In this document: positions 1-8,838 of the stretch, piece by piece
Layout of the letters: every line of letters begins with the position of its first letter
Numbering within the stretch: the first letter of the stretch is position 1
Source: Hymenobacter gummosus
Lineage (GTDB): Bacteria; Bacteroidota; Bacteroidia; Cytophagales; Hymenobacteraceae
Direction of reading: 5' to 3'
Length of the DNA stretch: 64,000 bases
NCBI RefSeq assembly: GCF_003970915.1
Contig: NZ_RXOF01000003.1
Coordinates: 372,001 to 436,000 of the forward strand
Notes under the pieces: model-generated
What the model was told of the DNA's origin: nothing
Database searches by the model: none
What the model saw: the letters and a program-made list of their open reading frames with translations, nothing else
Made by a program: the position numbers and the translations under genes

Positions 1-56
1 AGAAGCAGCAGACCGAGGAAGGAGCGGCGCAAGGAAGCAGGGAAAGTATGAGTCAT
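1..56 (-). CDS. Start of an exported protein, cut by the left edge
   Basis: Reading leftward from an ATG, the 18 visible residues are MTHTFPASLRRSFLGLLL: a short polar start, two arginines, then a leucine-rich run. That is the shape of the n- and h-regions of a signal peptide, so this is probably the first codons of a secreted or outer-membrane protein. It points the same way as the two glycoside hydrolases to its right and may belong to the same polysaccharide locus. The body of the protein lies outside the window, so its function cannot be told. Confidence 0.45.
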   Translation of the reverse strand, partial: MTHTFPASLRRSFLGLLL

Positions 57-100
57 GGTAAGAGTCGCTTTAAGCTATGGCTGGCCTGCTCAATCAGGCC

Positions 101-189
101 GTCATGCTGAGCTTGCCGAAGCATCTCTACCGCTTCGTTGAATAGTACCTGACGAAGCGGTAGAGATGCTTCGGCAAGCTCAGCATGAC
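101..189. repeat. Perfect inverted repeat, 38-bp arms (GTCAT family)
   Basis: Arm 101-138 starts GTCATGCTGAGCTTGCC and is matched perfectly by its reverse complement at 152-189, around a 13-base loop. As RNA this would be a very stable hairpin on either strand. It lies between a gene start on the left and the 3' end of the glycoside hydrolase on the right. The GTCAT...ATGAC ends recur in other spacers of this window. Confidence 0.9.
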
Positions 190-208
190 GTTCTTTTCTC
201 AGTCGGTC

Positions 209-248
209 AACGTCAGCACGCGAGATGTCTCGGCAAGCTCGACATGAC
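209..248. repeat. Solo half of the GTCAT-family repeat
   Basis: This stretch (CAGCACGCGAGATGTC at its start, TCGACATGAC at its end) is nearly identical to the right arm of the paired element at 59862-59970 but has no left arm nearby. It looks like a decayed or half copy next to the intact hairpin. Confidence 0.6.
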
Positions 249-268
249 GTTCTGGGTTCCTTCCTGTA

Positions 269-1825
269 CTACCCCGGTAGCTTGGCCGTCAGGCGCTGCA
301 GCTTATCCGCCCGCCCGATTTCCTTACCGTCGGCAAACACGCGCAGGCCCGGGCCTTTGCCGTACTTCTGGCCGGTTTTGTCCCAGATAATGGTAAGGGT
401 GCGGCCGTGGTAGCGCAGCTCGTCGAGGCAGAAATAGTCCCACTGGCCCTCGGGAACCAGCGGCACCAGCTCCACCACGTTGTCGGCGCGGGGCTTCAGG
501 CCCACCAGGCCGGTGATGATGAGGTCGGCGAAGCCGGAGTGGTTGTAGTAGCTGCTGCGCGGGTTGTCGCCCTTCAGCCACTCGCCGTTTTTCTCGTCCT
601 GGTATTCGCCGAGGTAGGGCTGGCCGTTTTTGCGGTGCGAGAGGGCGTATTTGCGCAGCTCGTCGTAGTACACCTGCCGGCTCATGCCGTCCTGGTGCTT
701 GTAGGCGGTGAGCAGGTTGGCCAGCCCTTTTAGCGTCTGGGTGGTGGCGTAGGGCCACACGGCGCCGTCCCACTCGCAGCCGTGGCCCGAGCCGTGGGTG
801 CGGAAGCCGGGGGCGCGGCGCTCGGCCGTGGTCAGGCCCCAGGGCGCCTTGAAGCCGCCCTCGTCGGTGAGCTGCGCCCACTGCCGGGCATACTTGGCCT
901 TGTCGGCGGGCAGGGAGAAGTACCACGGGATGTAGCCCAGCTCCTCGCGCCACTCGCAGAGGCCGCCTTTCTCGTACTGCACCTTGAAAAACGCGTCCTC
1001 GTCGTCCCAGAGCACGCGCTGCACGTCGGCGCGTAGCTGCTTGGCCTTAGCGGCGTACTTGCGTTGCAGCGAGTCGGTGCCGGTCAGCCGGGCCATTTCC
1101 ACCAGGGCCTTGGCGTTGCCGTACATGTAGCTGTTGATGGTCGGGCGCACGTTTTTCACCTTGCGCCCCCCGCTGATGGATTCCTCCATGGCGTCCTTCA
1201 CGTCGTACTGCCAGAACATCTGGCTGGGCAGCATCCGCTCCTTTTCCCAGAGCTTGTAGTCGGCACTAAGCGCGGGCAGCAGCTCCTGCACGAAGGGCTT
1301 GTTCGGATTGACTAAGTGGAAGTTCCACACCGCGTCCTGCAGCCAGCTGCTGAAGCCGTGCAGGCGCGGGGCCGTGCGCTTCGAGTCCACGTACAGCCAG
1401 AACTTGGTGTACTGCTCGATGTACTGCGGATTGCGCAGCCAGCGGCCCTCGTAGATATGGTGCCCCAGCGCGCTGCTGATGGTGTTGTGGGTGCCCGCGT
1501 GCTTCATCGGGGTGATGAACTCGGTGAACACGTAGCCGTCGGGCGTCTGCTTGAGATGCTTGCGCAGGCACCACCAGCGGTAGTAGTAGGTATGCTGCAG
1601 GGCCGAATCGGGGCACTCGAAGCGCGGCACCTGCTGGCTGAGCCAGTCGGCCGCCTGGGCGTTGGGCACCAGATTGATGACGTCCTCCTTTTCCAGCTCG
1701 TTGAAGCGGGCCACGTCGGCGCGCAGCGTGGCGTCGCTGAGCACGAAGCCGGTTTGGGCCTGGGCGGCGGATCCGGCGAGCAGGCCAAAGGAAAGCAGAA
1801 GCGCGGTGGTATGGCGGAAAGTCAT
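269..1825 (-). CDS. Exported MGH1-like / GH65-C-type glycoside hydrolase
   Basis: A 518-residue protein with a clear signal peptide (residues 1-23, ending AAQAQ). The body looks like an (alpha/alpha)6-barrel glycosidase related to the mannosylglycerate-hydrolase-like and glycogen-debranching families: tryptophan- and tyrosine-rich, with HGSGHGCEWDGAVWPY near residue 345 and the SGFADLIITGLVGLKPR segment typical of the C-terminal part. It probably trims oligosaccharides in the periplasm. It is followed on the same strand by a second exported hydrolase and lies in a xylose-use locus, so a hemicellulose-derived substrate is likely, but the exact sugar cannot be read from sequence. The start is an ATG directly before the signal peptide. 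Confidence 0.75.
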   Translation of the reverse strand: MTFRHTTALLLSFGLLAGSAAQAQTGFVLSDATLRADVARFNELEKEDVINLVPNAQAADWLSQQVPRFECPDSALQHTYYYRWWCLRKHLKQTPDGYVFTEFITPMKHAGTHNTISSALGHHIYEGRWLRNPQYIEQYTKFWLYVDSKRTAPRLHGFSSWLQDAVWNFHLVNPNKPFVQELLPALSADYKLWEKERMLPSQMFWQYDVKDAMEESISGGRKVKNVRPTINSYMYGNAKALVEMARLTGTDSLQRKYAAKAKQLRADVQRVLWDDEDAFFKVQYEKGGLCEWREELGYIPWYFSLPADKAKYARQWAQLTDEGGFKAPWGLTTAERRAPGFRTHGSGHGCEWDGAVWPYATTQTLKGLANLLTAYKHQDGMSRQVYYDELRKYALSHRKNGQPYLGEYQDEKNGEWLKGDNPRSSYYNHSGFADLIITGLVGLKPRADNVVELVPLVPEGQWDYFCLDELRYHGRTLTIIWDKTGQKYGKGPGLRVFADGKEIGRADKLQRLTAKLPG

Positions 1826-1865
1826 GCGGGTGGATTCGGATTCAGAAGCGGGCGGCGCGGACGTC

Positions 1866-1950
1866 GGTTCCCGCAGAGGTGCGCAGAGGGTGTCGCGGAG
1901 GCACGCAGAGGCAACGACCTGTCACGTGTTACCTGTCACCTCATCACCTA
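1866..1950. repeat. Short-period direct repeats in a spacer
   Basis: Two low-complexity blocks lie side by side: several variants of CGCAGAGG at 1873-1915 and variants of GTCACNTGTYACCT at 1920-1943. The second block resembles the one at 21607-21630. No coding sense is apparent; they fill the gap between two glycoside hydrolase genes. Confidence 0.6.
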
Positions 1951-1953
1951 AGA

Positions 1954-4737
1954 TTACTCAAACAGCCAGTCCAGCTCCCCGTCCTTGTTAGTCACGCCCA
2001 GGCCGGCGTTGTAGGTGCGGATGGGCTGCTCGGCGGGCACGAAGCCCAGCAGCAGGGCGGCGCCCTTGCCCAGATTCAGGGTGTGGGTGCCCGGCTTAAA
2101 GCTGAAGGTGTGCACGTTCAGGGTCGGCAGGCCGGCCACCGTGGCGGCGTTGCTGATTTTGATGTCGGCCTGCCCGTAGTCGTTGGCCGTAGCGTCGATT
2201 TCCAGGGTCGGCACGGGCAGGTAGCGCGGGTTCTTCTGGTTGAAGTAGCCCACCAGCAGCTTTACCGGCTGCTTGGTGGTGAAGCGCAATTCCGTGCGCT
2301 GGCTCTGCATCTGCGCTTTGGCGAGGCGGATGCCTTTCAGCCCCAGCAGCTCCGGCGCCACGGCCGTCAGCTGGGCGGTGGTGTCGGCGAAAACGGGCTG
2401 GCCGGGCGCCACGGTGTAGGTCTGGGCCTTGCTCAGCAGCGTGACGGCAGCCGGGGTCAGGCGGGTGGTTTTCTGGCTGGCGGGCAGCGGACGCACTTGC
2501 TTGAGCGAGTCGAGGTTGTGGCGCAGGTTGGCCAGCTCCTTCTGGTACACCGGCAGCATTTCGGCCCAGGTAATGTACGTGGCGTCGACGCCGCGCATCG
2601 GAATTTTACGCTGGGCGGTCTGCATGCTGTTGGCGTACAGGTAGGTGTCCTTGGTCAGGGCCACCATCCGCTCCCAGTGCTGCACGCTGCGCTGCAGGAG
2701 GGGCACGGCGGCTTCCAGGTCGGCCACGTTGTGGGAGTACTTGTAGCGCAGCACCTGCAGAGCGGCGCGCACCTTGTCGGCGTAGAAGTTGGCCAGCGCC
2801 TGCTGGCAGTACATGTCGTTTTTGATGCGCTGAAACTCGGCCTGGTTTTGCGTCACGCCCGGTGCGGCCCGCTCGATGGCCGCCACCGCCGCCCGGCCGT
2901 GGGCCAACACTTCATCGGCCACCCGCGGCGGCGTCTCGCCGATGTGCGGCTGCCCTTTGGCTTCCTTTTCGGCGTAGTCGATAATCATTTCGCCCTCTGG
3001 GGCTTCCGACTCATACAGCAGGGTAAACAGCCCGTAGCGGCGCGGATTGATCAGTTGCGTCATCAGCATGCCCAGCGTCAGGGTCTGCCGGTTGCCGTCG
3101 GTGATGCCGTAGCGGCGCAAGAGCTTGGGCTCGATTTCGCCGGCCGCCTCGTAGGCGTCCAGAATGTGTCGGCCGGTTTCCGCCGTGCCGAACTGCCCGC
3201 CGATCTGCCGGCCCCAGTACTCAATTTCTTCGGGGCGCGGGCGGTTGGCTTTCCAGGCGTAGCGGGCCCACTGCTTGTACCAGAGCCAGTCCCGGTCAAT
3301 TTGCAGCTGCCGGGGCTCCACCTTGTCAGCCGTGTAGGGCCAATCCCAGTACGAGGCCTGCGGGTAGAGGTGCAGCCCGTTCGAGCCGTAGATGTTGTGC
3401 ATGGCCTGCACCGATTTCTGGATGAAATCGGCCGAGGCGTAGCGGAAGGGCTCCAGGTTCGCGAGGATGTGCACGTTCTGAATGTGCACCGAATTCATGC
3501 TGCTGAGCTTGCGGTGCAGCTCGGCCCAGCTCCCGCGCGGGGTGTAGGTAGTCAGCGCTTCGCCGTTGAACTTGGCCTCGGTGTACAGGTTCTTGTACAG
3601 CGGCAGCGCGGCGTTGATGACACGCGGCGCATCGGTGTCGTGGGCGCGCAGCACGATGGGCGGCAGCTCAGTCTGCTTCAGCGCCTTGAGGCCGTCGAGC
3701 ACGCCGGGAATGATGGTCTGGGTCATCCAGTCCACGTCGTCCTGGCCCACGCCTTCCATGGCCTCGCCCAAGGCCAGCATCAGGCCCACGTTGGGGTATT
3801 TCTCCACGAAGGCGGCAATGGACTTGCGGGTGTAGTCGGACAGCAGCGGAGTGATGGGCCGGTTGCGGTCCTGGGTCTTAATGCCGTGGTGCTCGGCGAA
3901 GGGCTTCGAGACGAGGATGTTGTAGAACATCTGAATCACCCAGATGCCGCGCTTGTCAGCCTCCTCGGTGAGGAAGCGGAACATTTCCTCGTTTTTCCGG
4001 AAGGTCGCCTCGTCCACTTCTACCGCGTACGGGTACTCCTTCAGCCGCACCAGGGAGGCGAAGGGGTGCCCGTTCCAGAGGTAGAGCGAGTTCATGCGGT
4101 TTTCCACCAGCATGTCGAGGTAGCGCACCCAGAGCTGCTTGTCGTAAAACCAGGGAAACGACTCGGGCGTGTAGGGGTACTCGTACACGTTGCGGCCCGG
4201 CAGGTAAGTCGGCTTCTGCACCCCGATGCAGGCCCCGCGCATCACCATTTCGGGCTGATCCACGAGCTGAATCTTCTCGGCCAGCCGGCCCTGAGCCTGT
4301 ACCTGCTCGGCCAGCTCCAGGCAGCCGTAGAGCGCGCCCGAATCGTCGGCGCCGCTGACGACGACCGTGTTTTTGTCGCCCGAGGAAATGGCAAAGCCCT
4401 CCTTGCCCGGCGCCTTGTCGGCGGAGGCGTGGAAGGCAGTAGCGGCTTGCTGCAGCAGCGCATCAGTAGCGCGGCCGACGACAATCAGGTCTTTTTTACC
4501 GCTGAGCTTGTCCTGCTCACTGATGCTGACGCGGTAGCCGGCCCGTTGCAGGGCGGCGCTGAGCCGCTCGGCGCCGAAGCGCAGGCGCGCGTGGGCACCT
4601 TTGGGCAGCACGATGGTACGGGTGCCGGGCTTGGCGGCGGCAGCGGCCGGATCGGCCGCGGTGGCGCGGCTGGTCAGCAGCAGGAAAACGGCGAGGAAGC
4701 AACCGGCGGCGAGAAGTTTCCAGAGTCTCCGGTTCAT
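1954..4737 (-). CDS. Large exported glycoside hydrolase, GH67/GH20-like N-terminal domain
   Basis: A 927-residue protein. The ATG at 4737 is chosen because it starts a good signal peptide (MNRRLWKLLAAGCFLAVFLL); the open frame further upstream is proline-rich and unlikely to be coding. Residues 40-150 resemble the N-terminal alpha/beta domain found before GH67 and GH20 catalytic barrels. Then comes a long TIM-barrel-like part with LYLWNGHPFASL and LMLALGEAMEGVGQ, which may carry acidic catalytic residues, then helical and beta-rich C-terminal parts. In this locus an alpha-glucuronidase-like activity removing side groups from xylan is a reasonable guess, but it is clearly not a standard GH67 enzyme, so specificity stays open. 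Confidence 0.65.
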   Translation of the reverse strand: MNRRLWKLLAAGCFLAVFLLLTSRATAADPAAAAAKPGTRTIVLPKGAHARLRFGAERLSAALQRAGYRVSISEQDKLSGKKDLIVVGRATDALLQQAATAFHASADKAPGKEGFAISSGDKNTVVVSGADDSGALYGCLELAEQVQAQGRLAEKIQLVDQPEMVMRGACIGVQKPTYLPGRNVYEYPYTPESFPWFYDKQLWVRYLDMLVENRMNSLYLWNGHPFASLVRLKEYPYAVEVDEATFRKNEEMFRFLTEEADKRGIWVIQMFYNILVSKPFAEHHGIKTQDRNRPITPLLSDYTRKSIAAFVEKYPNVGLMLALGEAMEGVGQDDVDWMTQTIIPGVLDGLKALKQTELPPIVLRAHDTDAPRVINAALPLYKNLYTEAKFNGEALTTYTPRGSWAELHRKLSSMNSVHIQNVHILANLEPFRYASADFIQKSVQAMHNIYGSNGLHLYPQASYWDWPYTADKVEPRQLQIDRDWLWYKQWARYAWKANRPRPEEIEYWGRQIGGQFGTAETGRHILDAYEAAGEIEPKLLRRYGITDGNRQTLTLGMLMTQLINPRRYGLFTLLYESEAPEGEMIIDYAEKEAKGQPHIGETPPRVADEVLAHGRAAVAAIERAAPGVTQNQAEFQRIKNDMYCQQALANFYADKVRAALQVLRYKYSHNVADLEAAVPLLQRSVQHWERMVALTKDTYLYANSMQTAQRKIPMRGVDATYITWAEMLPVYQKELANLRHNLDSLKQVRPLPASQKTTRLTPAAVTLLSKAQTYTVAPGQPVFADTTAQLTAVAPELLGLKGIRLAKAQMQSQRTELRFTTKQPVKLLVGYFNQKNPRYLPVPTLEIDATANDYGQADIKISNAATVAGLPTLNVHTFSFKPGTHTLNLGKGAALLLGFVPAEQPIRTYNAGLGVTNKDGELDWLFE

Positions 4738-5339
4738 GGGCGGCGCGGGGGGTAAGCGGGCGGCGCGGCCGGGGTAGTCGGGCGCGGGGCCGTAGGTCCC
4801 AGGCGGGCCGACAATCGGGTGGACGGGTGGATTGCGGGCGGATGGTAGCGGCGAGGTCGGCCGAGGGGGCGGCGCGATGATTCCCACTCTTGCGCGCCGC
4901 CCCTACCATGCCCCGGTGCGCGTGCAGCCGGGCTTGGCCGATTCACCGCTTCCTGCTCGAAGCGAGTGATTCAAAAGTAGAGCCGCCCCGCCCGAAGCGT
5001 GTATACCTTTTTCCCCAATCATTGTACAATCTTGCCTTTTGGGCAAAATCCGGGGATTTTCGCCGCTCCAGCCCGGTCCGGGCGCGGGGTGGTTTTCGGC
5101 GGCAAGTCGGCTTGTTTCGGCCGGGGCCCGGCCATTAGTACCCCCAGGTTACGCGCCGCTGGCAGCCGAAAAAGGGTTTGATCCAACGTTTTTCCGTCCC
5201 CGATACCAGAAAGTACTTACATCGGCCGATGCGCATATCCTACAATCCATGCATGCGCAGCACCCATTGGCGCTAGAGGTTCTTTCGAGTTTGCCGGGAA
5301 ATGCCCGTGCGTTATTCCGCCTACCGGCTCAGTACTTCT
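4738..5339. other. Long non-coding gap, possible promoter
   Basis: About 600 bases between the large hydrolase and the small lipoprotein gene. On the minus strand TACTTTTG (4972-4979) fits the Bacteroidota -7 box TAnnTTTG and could drive the hydrolase with a long 5' leader. The rest is GC-rich, with no repeat, hairpin terminator or convincing gene that I could see. Confidence 0.35.
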
Positions 5340-5912
5340 CTACTTGATTACTTCTTCGAACAAGTCCAGCCAAGTGCTGCGGGGGTCTTCTTTGGCTACG
5401 GCCGGGGCTTCTCCGGGCAGAGTCTGATTTGGGTCGGGGAATATGATGGCGTGGCGCTGGTTGTCCCGGATTTTGTAGAAGCACGTTTTGCCTGGCGTAT
5501 ACACCCCAATCAGGTAAATCATGCCATGCGAAGAGCTGTTGGCTGGCCGGGGCATTTCGGGTAAATCAGCAATGCGCTGCTGGCGGTAAAAAGAGAAGAG
5601 CGTATCCGGTGGCAACCGTGTTTCAAGTGTCTTGGATGGCTTGCAGTCCTGAAAGGATCTACCAAACGTTCTGCCACTCACCTGCCAGAATATAGTCGCA
5701 GATTCTGCCGTCCCATTGTCGTAGTAATGCTGGAACGTTATAACCGCATCTGCCCGGTAGCGCAGTTTGCTTATTGCCTGCTTGAGCGAATCAGCCAGGC
5801 AATAAGAAGTTGGCACGGTCGTGGTTTTTACAGGATGCTTGATCTGCTGTCCTACACAGGAGTAAGCAGAAAGCAGCATCAGCGCGTAAATAATCAGCCA
5901 CTTGAATTTCAT
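5340..5912 (-). CDS. Small lipoprotein of unknown function
   Basis: A 190-residue protein starting at an ATG preceded by a purine-rich GGAGAGAAATA stretch. The N-terminus MKFKWLIIYALMLLSAYSC is a signal peptide followed by a cysteine, so the product is probably lipid-anchored. The mature part has a DSLKQAISKLRYRADA helix and an ITFQHYYDNGTAESATIFW strand pair; no family was recognised. Its base composition is visibly lower in GC than its neighbours, which may mean later acquisition. The same frame stays open far upstream into the next gene, but that part is an antisense-like shadow. Confidence 0.7.
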   Translation of the reverse strand: MKFKWLIIYALMLLSAYSCVGQQIKHPVKTTTVPTSYCLADSLKQAISKLRYRADAVITFQHYYDNGTAESATIFWQVSGRTFGRSFQDCKPSKTLETRLPPDTLFSFYRQQRIADLPEMPRPANSSSHGMIYLIGVYTPGKTCFYKIRDNQRHAIIFPDPNQTLPGEAPAVAKEDPRSTWLDLFEEVIK

Positions 5913-6016
5913 TATTTCTCTCCTCTGGTGCAGCAATAACGTCCGTTTAGGAATCTGATATACTTTAGCCCTTGCCCAAACTTCTTCGCCGCACTCTGGT
6001 CTGCACAGTCTTGTCC

Positions 6017-7924
6017 CTACAGCGACTTGGTGAAGCTGACCTTGATTTTCAGCTGGAAGTCGCCGATGACCTTGAAGATTTCCTTGAGCGTGACCTGCTC
6101 CACCTGGGTGAGCGTCTTCGGGTCGAGGTAGTTGGTGGGCGCGCGCCGGTCGTCGATGAGTTGGCGGGCCTGCTTTTTCAGGCGCATGCCCATCAGGTAG
6201 TAGTAGGCCTGCAGCAGCTCGTGGTACTCCTGCTCGCGCAATACTCCCCGCTCGCGCAGCCGGGCCAGCCGCTCGCCGGTGTTCGTCACGCCCAGAATCT
6301 GATGCTTCAGGGCGTACACCCGCACCAGATCCACGATGGGCGTCATAGTTTTTTTCAGGTCGAACACCTGCTGGCCTTCTTGGGCGAAGGTGCGGAAGTT
6401 GCGGAAGAAGGTCAGCGGGGCCTCGTACTGCAGGGCGTTGCGGGCCATGTAGAACAGGAAGCGGTCCAGCGGCTGGCTCAGCTCCTGGGCCAGGAAGCTC
6501 TGCAGCTCGTCCACCAGCGTGAAGTCGCCGTAGAGGGCGCGGCAGTCGAAGAAGGTGGCCATCTGCATCACCGTTTCGGGGCTGGCCTCGCCCATCCACT
6601 CGCGGTACTGCCGCTTCCAGTACGAGAGCGAGTGCGTCCACTTGGGGTTCTTGGCCATGAAGCCGCCCGAGCAGTAGTGCAGCCCGATGTGGTTCAGCTC
6701 ATCCGACACGGCGGCGGCGAAGCGCAGGAAGTAGGCCCGCACCAGCTCGCGCTGCTCGTTGGCCTTGTCCTCGTAGATGATGGCGTTGTCCTGGTCGGTA
6801 ACGAGCGTCTGCTCCTTGCGCCCTTCGCTGCCCAGCACCATGAACACGAAGCGCGCCGGCGCGGGCCCCTGCTCGGCCAGCACGTTCTCGATAACGCGCA
6901 GGGCAATGGTGTCGGCCACGGTGGTGATGACCTGGTTGACAATTTCGGGGCGCACGCCGCGGGTCAGCAGCTGGTTCACGATGTCGGGCACCATTTCCCA
7001 GCGCCGCTTCAGCTCTGGGGTGCCCTGGGCCAGCCGCACCGCCTGGATAAACATAAACGGCGACTGGGCCAGGTCCGAGAGCAGCTTGTTGCGGCTCAGA
7101 AAGCCCACGAAGCGCCCGTCGCGCTCCACCAGCAGGTAGCGCGTCTTGGTCTGAAACATGAGCAGAATTGCCTCGTGCACGAAGGCCGCGCCCGAAATGC
7201 TACGGATGGGCCGGGCCGTCACCTCCCCCACCGGCCCGGCAGCGTCGCGGCGCTGGGCAATGACGGTGTCGCGCAGGGTAATGTCGGTGCAGTAGCCGAT
7301 GATGCGGTCGGAGCCGGGCTCGGTCACGAACAGGCAGCTGACCTTGTGGGCCGCCATGCGCCGGGCGGCCTCGAAAATGGGCGTATCAGCCGGGCAGGCC
7401 ACGATTTCGCGCACTTCCAGCGAGTCGACGCGGCGCGAAAACAGCGCGTCGGCGACGAGGAAGTTGGCCTCGGGCGGGTTGACGGGCTTGACGAAGTGCG
7501 CAAACTCGTCGTTGAGCATGCGCTGCCCGAACTTGTGGGTGAAGTACTGGAAAAACTGCTCCGAGGCCAGGCACAGGGCGCGGAAGTCGCGGCGGGGCAG
7601 CTGCCACACCCGAGTGCCCTTGCGGGCCACCACCGTGCGCAGGCTGCGCTTCTTGTTCAGCAGGATGCTCATGCCCCCGTAGCAGGTACCCGGGCCGTAC
7701 ACCTCGGGCAGGCGCTGCTGGCCGGCGCTGTCGAGGAAAAACGTGTCGTAGGCGCCTTCCACCACGATGTCGAGCGTGCGCACCTTTGATACGTCCTGCT
7801 CGTGCAGCTGCGTGGGCTTGGCGTAGGTGACTTCCTGGAGCAAATCGACCACGCCGGCCAGCACGTCGTCGGGCAGCACGGTGAAGGGCGCGACGGTGCG
7901 CAGAAAAGCTAGGCGGTTATCCAT
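6017..7924 (-). CDS. cNMP-binding / CBS / DUF294 nucleotidyltransferase-like protein
   Basis: 635 residues with three recognisable parts: a cyclic-nucleotide-binding-like domain (about 10-125), a pair of CBS domains (about 160-285), and a DUF294 region with the nucleotidyltransferase signature GSEGRKEQTLVTDQDNAI near residue 362, followed by a DUF294 C-terminal helical domain (about 480-625). The family resembles the GlnD uridylyltransferase fold and is thought to act in signalling linked to solute:sodium symporters. Its start overlaps the end of the exonuclease gene by 16 bases, so the two are translationally coupled, and an SSS transporter gene follows upstream. The substrate and ligand are unknown. 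Confidence 0.85.
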   Translation of the reverse strand: MDNRLAFLRTVAPFTVLPDDVLAGVVDLLQEVTYAKPTQLHEQDVSKVRTLDIVVEGAYDTFFLDSAGQQRLPEVYGPGTCYGGMSILLNKKRSLRTVVARKGTRVWQLPRRDFRALCLASEQFFQYFTHKFGQRMLNDEFAHFVKPVNPPEANFLVADALFSRRVDSLEVREIVACPADTPIFEAARRMAAHKVSCLFVTEPGSDRIIGYCTDITLRDTVIAQRRDAAGPVGEVTARPIRSISGAAFVHEAILLMFQTKTRYLLVERDGRFVGFLSRNKLLSDLAQSPFMFIQAVRLAQGTPELKRRWEMVPDIVNQLLTRGVRPEIVNQVITTVADTIALRVIENVLAEQGPAPARFVFMVLGSEGRKEQTLVTDQDNAIIYEDKANEQRELVRAYFLRFAAAVSDELNHIGLHYCSGGFMAKNPKWTHSLSYWKRQYREWMGEASPETVMQMATFFDCRALYGDFTLVDELQSFLAQELSQPLDRFLFYMARNALQYEAPLTFFRNFRTFAQEGQQVFDLKKTMTPIVDLVRVYALKHQILGVTNTGERLARLRERGVLREQEYHELLQAYYYLMGMRLKKQARQLIDDRRAPTNYLDPKTLTQVEQVTLKEIFKVIGDFQLKIKVSFTKSL

Positions 7925-8622
7925 AGAAGGGCTAATAACGCAAGCAGGAGCAGAACGGCTACCAGCAGCCCGCGGCCGAGCCGGCGCCCGGGCTTCGGGG
8001 CGAGGCCCGGCAGCAGCAAGGGCGGCTGCCCCGTCAGCACCGCGGCCGGAATCTGGCCCTGCCGCCGCAGCTCGTAGAAGCAGCGGGCGGTAGCGGCGGC
8101 GTCGGAGCGGGCGTCGTGCAGCTCGGGCATGACTTCGCCGAACAGCTGCTCGTGCAGCTCGGAGAGGCGCTGGTAGCGGCGGTAGGTGCCGTCGTCGGGG
8201 CGGCGGGTCACGCGCATCAGGCAGAACTGCGGCAGCACGGGCAGCGGGTTGGGCAGCCCCGCCCGGTGCAGGCTGGCCCCGATGACGTGGAAATCGAGCT
8301 GCAGGAAGTAGCCCACTACGCGCGGGCGGTAGTGGTCCAGGTCGGCCAGCAGGCGCCGCAGCGGGCCCTCGGGCGCCTGTCCGTGGGCGGCCAGAAAATC
8401 GGGCGTGATGCCGTGGATGCGCACGGCGGCGGGCGTCATGCGGCCCGCGGGCACCTGCAGGAAGTAGTTTTCCTCCTTCACCAGCGTGCCGTCGGGGGCG
8501 TAGAGCTGCCAGGCCAGCTGGGCCACGTGGGGCCAGGGCTCCTCGGCCGCGTACGGCAAATCCCAGCGGGCGGGCAGCCCGGTGGTTTCCGTATCAACGA
8601 AGAGCAGGTATTCGGCGGGCAT
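7909..8622 (-). CDS. DnaQ-type 3'-5' exonuclease with C-terminal membrane anchor
   Basis: 237 residues. ExoI motif FVDTETTGLP (residues 8-17), an ExoII-like segment VVGYFLQLDFHVIG near 107, and ExoIII HDARSDAAAT near 169 together give the DEDDh set of metal and catalytic residues. The last 22 residues (LLVAVLLLLALLALLWITA) form a single hydrophobic helix, unusual for a DNA polymerase III epsilon homologue and suggesting membrane attachment. The gene is coupled by overlap to the CBS/DUF294 gene; this pairing next to an SSS transporter is also known from acetate-permease clusters in Proteobacteria. Its true substrate there and here is unknown. Confidence 0.8.
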   Translation of the reverse strand: MPAEYLLFVDTETTGLPARWDLPYAAEEPWPHVAQLAWQLYAPDGTLVKEENYFLQVPAGRMTPAAVRIHGITPDFLAAHGQAPEGPLRRLLADLDHYRPRVVGYFLQLDFHVIGASLHRAGLPNPLPVLPQFCLMRVTRRPDDGTYRRYQRLSELHEQLFGEVMPELHDARSDAAATARCFYELRRQGQIPAAVLTGQPPLLLPGLAPKPGRRLGRGLLVAVLLLLALLALLWITA

Positions 8623-8625
8623 GGG

Positions 8626-8745
8626 CGTAGCGCGAAGCTCTGCTTCGCGTATTCAGATAGTATTGTTCTCGTTGGTCGTTCGACGATAAACGTGCTGGAT
8701 ACGCGAAGCAGAGCTTGACTTCGTCGACCTTCGGTTCGCGCTACG
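8626..8745. repeat. Nested inverted repeat between exonuclease and transporter genes
   Basis: Outer arms CGTAGCGCGAA (8626-8636) and TTCGCGCTACG (8735-8745) enclose inner arms AAGCTCTGCTTCGCGTAT (8635-8652) and their exact complement (8699-8716). The loop holds GATAGTATTGTTCTCGTT, a core also seen inside the GTCAT-family elements, so this may be a member with different ends. The rest of the gap to the transporter gene shows nothing clear. Confidence 0.75.
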
Positions 8746-8838
8746 ACGCGGACGGCGCGGCAAAAATAACCGCCGGCCCCGGCCGCTCCCGGGCGGGAGT
8801 CAGCCAAGGCCGGCGGCACTGATTCAAGCAGGCAGGGC

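Noticed and set aside
1879-4755. A 958-codon open frame on the strand opposite the large hydrolase
   Set aside because: It is a GC-driven antisense shadow: its protein is a low-complexity mix of H, G, V, Q and L, while the minus strand has a signal peptide and glycosidase-like motifs.
5340-6641. A 433-codon reading of the small lipoprotein
   Set aside because: The upstream part overlaps the well-supported DUF294 gene in another frame and has shadow composition; the ATG at 5912 has both a purine-rich leader and a signal peptide.
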